From contig JBILNK010000184.1 of NCBI GenBank assembly GCA_044375105.1, forward strand, positions 1-8,245: a DNA stretch of 8,245 nt, in the 5' to 3' direction. The DNA comes from JBIKLM01 sp044375105. Lineage in GTDB: Bacteria > Planctomycetota > UBA1135 > GCA-002686595. The translations under genes and the position numbers were made by a program. Shown piece by piece: positions 6,804-8,245 of the stretch (within the stretch, counting starts at the first letter, position 1; each line of letters begins with the position of its first letter). The notes beneath the pieces were generated by a model, which saw nothing but the letters and a program-made list of their open reading frames with translations, had not been told where the DNA came from and did no database searches.

Positions 6804-7585
6804 CGCTGCATCTCCAAGCGGCGCACGGCCAGGAACAGGAACACGCTCGTCCAAGCCAGGAAGAAGATCACGTGCCCGCTGTCGAACACGCCCGAGAGGA
6901 ACGAGCGCGAGAAGCGCCCGATCACGTCGACCTTGAGGGCCAGCTCGCGGGCCCAATCCGGGTCCAGCCAGGCCTGCTGCTGGATCAAGCCGGGCGCCAC
7001 CAGGAAGGCCAGGCTCAGCAGGAACGCCAGGAAGGCCGCCAGGGCCGGGGTGGCCGTGAGCGCGCTGGCGAACAGGCCGATGGCGCTGAACAATGCCGAG
7101 AGCAACAGGGCTCCGAGGTAGGCCAGCAGCAATTGGGGGAAATCGACCGGCGCCCCTTGCAGGGACAGCACGGCGCCGTACAGCGGCGCCGAGAGCCACA
7201 GCAGCGCGAAGAAGGTCACGCTGGCCAGCAGCTTGCCTAGCACGACCGCCCCGTCGGAGACCGGCGCGGTCAGCAGGAACTCGAGCACGCCGCTGCGCGC
7301 CTCTTCCGCCACCATGCGCATGGTGAGCAGCGGCGGCAGGATCGCCATCAGGGCCCAGAAGAGCGTGCCCTGACCGAGCAGCGCCCCCAGGGCCGAGCGC
7401 AGCTCGCCGCCGAAGCTCTGCAGATAGATCGGGAACAAGCGGCCGTTGAGCCACAGCCCGAGCGCCAGCAGGACCCAAGCCAGAGGCTGCAGGAACAGGC
7501 TCTGCAGCTCGCGGCGATAGATCGCCCCCAGACCGGTCAGGCCGAATAGACCCGAGCGGGACCCCGACGGCGTGCGGCTGCTCAT
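6794..7585 (-). CDS. gldF: ABC-2 type transporter permease, GldF-like
   Basis: 263 residues from ATG 7585, which overlaps the upstream stop as ATGA; GGAG lies eight bases before the ATG (7594-7597), inside the upstream gene, so translational coupling is likely. Six hydrophobic segments are visible near 35-55, 72-90, 115-141, 151-175, 180-201 and 238-256, the usual ABC-2 permease count. The stretch RMVAEEARSGVLEFLLTAPVSD followed by VVLGK (90-118) matches the conserved cytoplasmic segment of the GldF/NosY-type permeases ('aeEr.sGTlE.Ll..Pvs....vlGK'); Val100 stands where Thr is common. The N-terminal YRRELQSLFLQPLAWV (23-38) is the usual coupling-helix region. It should form the membrane channel with the ATPase presumed upstream and the GldG-like protein downstream. 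Transported substrate cannot be told from sequence. Confidence 0.92.
   Translation of the reverse strand: MSSRTPSGSRSGLFGLTGLGAIYRRELQSLFLQPLAWVLLALGLWLNGRLFPIYLQSFGGELRSALGALLGQGTLFWALMAILPPLLTMRMVAEEARSGVLEFLLTAPVSDGAVVLGKLLASVTFFALLWLSAPLYGAVLSLQGAPVDFPQLLLAYLGALLLSALFSAIGLFASALTATPALAAFLAFLLSLAFLVAPGLIQQQAWLDPDWARELALKVDVIGRFSRSFLSGVFDSGHVIFFLAWTSVFLFLAVRRLEMQRWA
6811..6815 (-). promoter_or_regulatory. Ribosome binding site that fixes the gldG-like start
   Basis: The minus strand reads GGAGA here, and GGAG ends eight bases before ATG 6803. It lies within the last codons of the permease gene and supports 6803 over any start further upstream in the same frame. Confidence 0.5.
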
Positions 7586-8245
7586 CGGCGCGGCTCCGGG
7601 CCCCGCGGGCGGCCGAAGTTCTCGAACGGGTTCAGGTTGCGATAGCCCGGCGGCTCGGGCTCGGCCAGCGGCGCAGCGCCTTCGGAGGCGGGGCTGGCGG
7701 GGCCGCCCTTGGCTGCCGATCCTGCGGCCTGCGCGGCGGCCGCAGCCGGGCCCGCGGAGGCGGTCCGATCGGCGGCCGCGCCCTCGGGGGACGGCGCCTG
7801 AGGGAGCGGCTCGCCGTGCACCTTCTGGCGCCCCTGGCCGAAGCGATCGAAGGGGTTCAGCGACACGAAGGCGGCCGCGGGCGCGGCTTGCGGGTTCGCA
7901 GGGCCCCCCGGGGCTCCAGGAGCCGGCGCGGCAGCCGGAGACTCGACCGTTGCGGCGGCTTTGGGCCGACCGAAGTTCTCGAACGGATTGAGATTCGAAT
8001 AGGCCGGGCGGGCCGGCGACTCAGCGGCGGGCGGCTCCGCGGCGGCGGGCGGGCTCGGACGGGCTGCCGCCGCCGGGCTCGCAGCGGTCGCCGCCGGGAC
8101 CGACAGGGGCGCGCTCAGGTCGCGCTGACCTCCGGCGGCGAACGGATTCAGGTTGTAGACGGCCTTCGCGGGGGCCGCGGCCGCCCCAGCGCCCGGGCCG
8201 ACCCATTCGACCTGCCCGGCGCCCATTTCGCCGCCCGTGGCCAGA
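7582..8245 (-). CDS. C-terminal part of probable ABC-transporter ATPase with a disordered NLNPF-repeat tail (5' end outside window)
   Basis: The frame is open to the window edge. An ATG exists at 8226, but six in-frame codons before it read LATGGE, and ABC-2 ATPases often end in a 'slEevFLrLtgge'-like segment. With a permease following by ATGA overlap, the expected upstream gene is a GldA-like ATPase, so I read this as its C-terminal extension. No Walker or signature motif is in view. Numbered from M8226, the 214 residues are dominated by Ala, Pro and Gly, with four copies of an aromatic motif: YNLNPF (24-29), YSNLNPFENFGRP (76-88), FVSLNPFDRFG (120-130) and YRNLNPFENFGRP (195-207). No membrane segment or signal peptide is seen. 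This looks like a disordered tail carrying short binding motifs. The alternative is an independent small protein starting at 8226, for which there is no good ribosome binding site (GGCGGC precedes). Confidence 0.6.
   Translation of the reverse strand, partial: LATGGEMGAGQVEWVGPGAGAAAAPAKAVYNLNPFAAGGQRDLSAPLSVPAATAASPAAAARPSPPAAAEPPAAESPARPAYSNLNPFENFGRPKAAATVESPAAAPAPGAPGGPANPQAAPAAAFVSLNPFDRFGQGRQKVHGEPLPQAPSPEGAAADRTASAGPAAAAAQAAGSAAKGGPASPASEGAAPLAEPEPPGYRNLNPFENFGRPRGPEPRR
7606..8157 (-). repeat. Four spaced NLNPF motifs encoded in the tail gene
   Basis: Coding repeats at 8157-8140 (YNLNPF), 8001-7963, 7869-7837 and 7644-7606. Consensus: [YF]-x-[NS]-L-N-P-F-[ED]-[NR]-F-G-[RQ]; the first copy lacks the second half. 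Spacers of about 30 to 65 residues are Ala/Pro/Gly-rich and unrelated to each other. Copies 2 and 4 share the DNA string GAAGTTCTCGAACGG, but third-position differences next to it argue for selection on protein sequence. Confidence 0.75.

Noticed and set aside
2488..7121. Further long plus-strand frames (2488-4596, 3224-5410, 5061-7121)
   Set aside because: All lie opposite the DUF4340, GldG-like and permease genes, have biased composition and no domains, and overlap each other extensively.
6804..7478. Upstream extension of the GldG-like frame to 7478
   Set aside because: It fully overlaps the well-supported permease gene, its translation is Arg/Ala/Gly-rich without domains, and ATG 6803 has a ribosome binding site and begins just before the family N-terminal helix.
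7606..8157. Could the spaced NLNPF-encoding repeats be a CRISPR array or mobile repeat?
   Set aside because: Spacing is irregular (roughly 95 to 195 bases), DNA identity is limited to about 15 bases, and the repeats keep one reading frame, so they are protein repeats.

Overview
The window is a high-GC (roughly 70% by eye) bacterial segment in which every convincing gene lies on the minus strand, so it is best read from 8245 down to 1. GC content, gene families and Pro/Ala-rich linkers fit a high-GC Gram-negative lineage such as Myxococcota, Planctomycetota or a related candidate phylum. Nothing in the window fixes the taxon. Nearly all long plus-strand open frames are antisense shadows, which high-GC DNA produces readily.

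Region 1 (8245 to 3275) is a compact operon for a GldA/F/G-type ABC-2 transport system. It starts with the C-terminal part of a protein cut by the window edge. Its first visible residues (LATGGE) look like the end of an ABC ATPase, and a Pro/Ala-rich tail with four copies of a Y-x-N-L-N-P-F-E-N-F-G-R-P-like motif follows. The stop of that gene overlaps the start of a six-helix ABC-2 permease (GldF-like) in ATGA fashion. The permease gene overlaps a GldG-like auxiliary membrane protein by 10 bases. After a 64-base gap carrying a strong G-quadruplex motif comes a 626-residue DUF4340 protein anchored by one N-terminal helix. The inferred assembly is an inner-membrane ATPase/permease complex with two large extracytoplasmic partners. 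This gene set is widespread outside gliding bacteria, and its substrate is unknown.

Region 2 (3274 to 3108) is a GC-rich spacer with a long bulged hairpin. It may mark the boundary between two transcription units.

Region 3 (3107 to 1) is a second unit. A complete MrfA/YprA-type superfamily 2 helicase has all its helicase motifs and a C-terminal DUF1998-type four-cysteine zinc site. It is followed by the first 26 codons of another gene with a good Shine-Dalgarno sequence and a TTG start. From context this may be the exonuclease partner MrfB/YprB, which would make the pair a mitomycin-type DNA repair module, but too little is visible to prove it.

I saw no tRNA, rRNA, CRISPR array, insertion sequence, phage gene or obvious sign of recent transfer. 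The main points worth a second look are the NLNPF-repeat tail on the presumed ATPase, the G-quadruplex before the DUF4340 gene, the multi-module DUF4340 protein and the hairpin between the two units.
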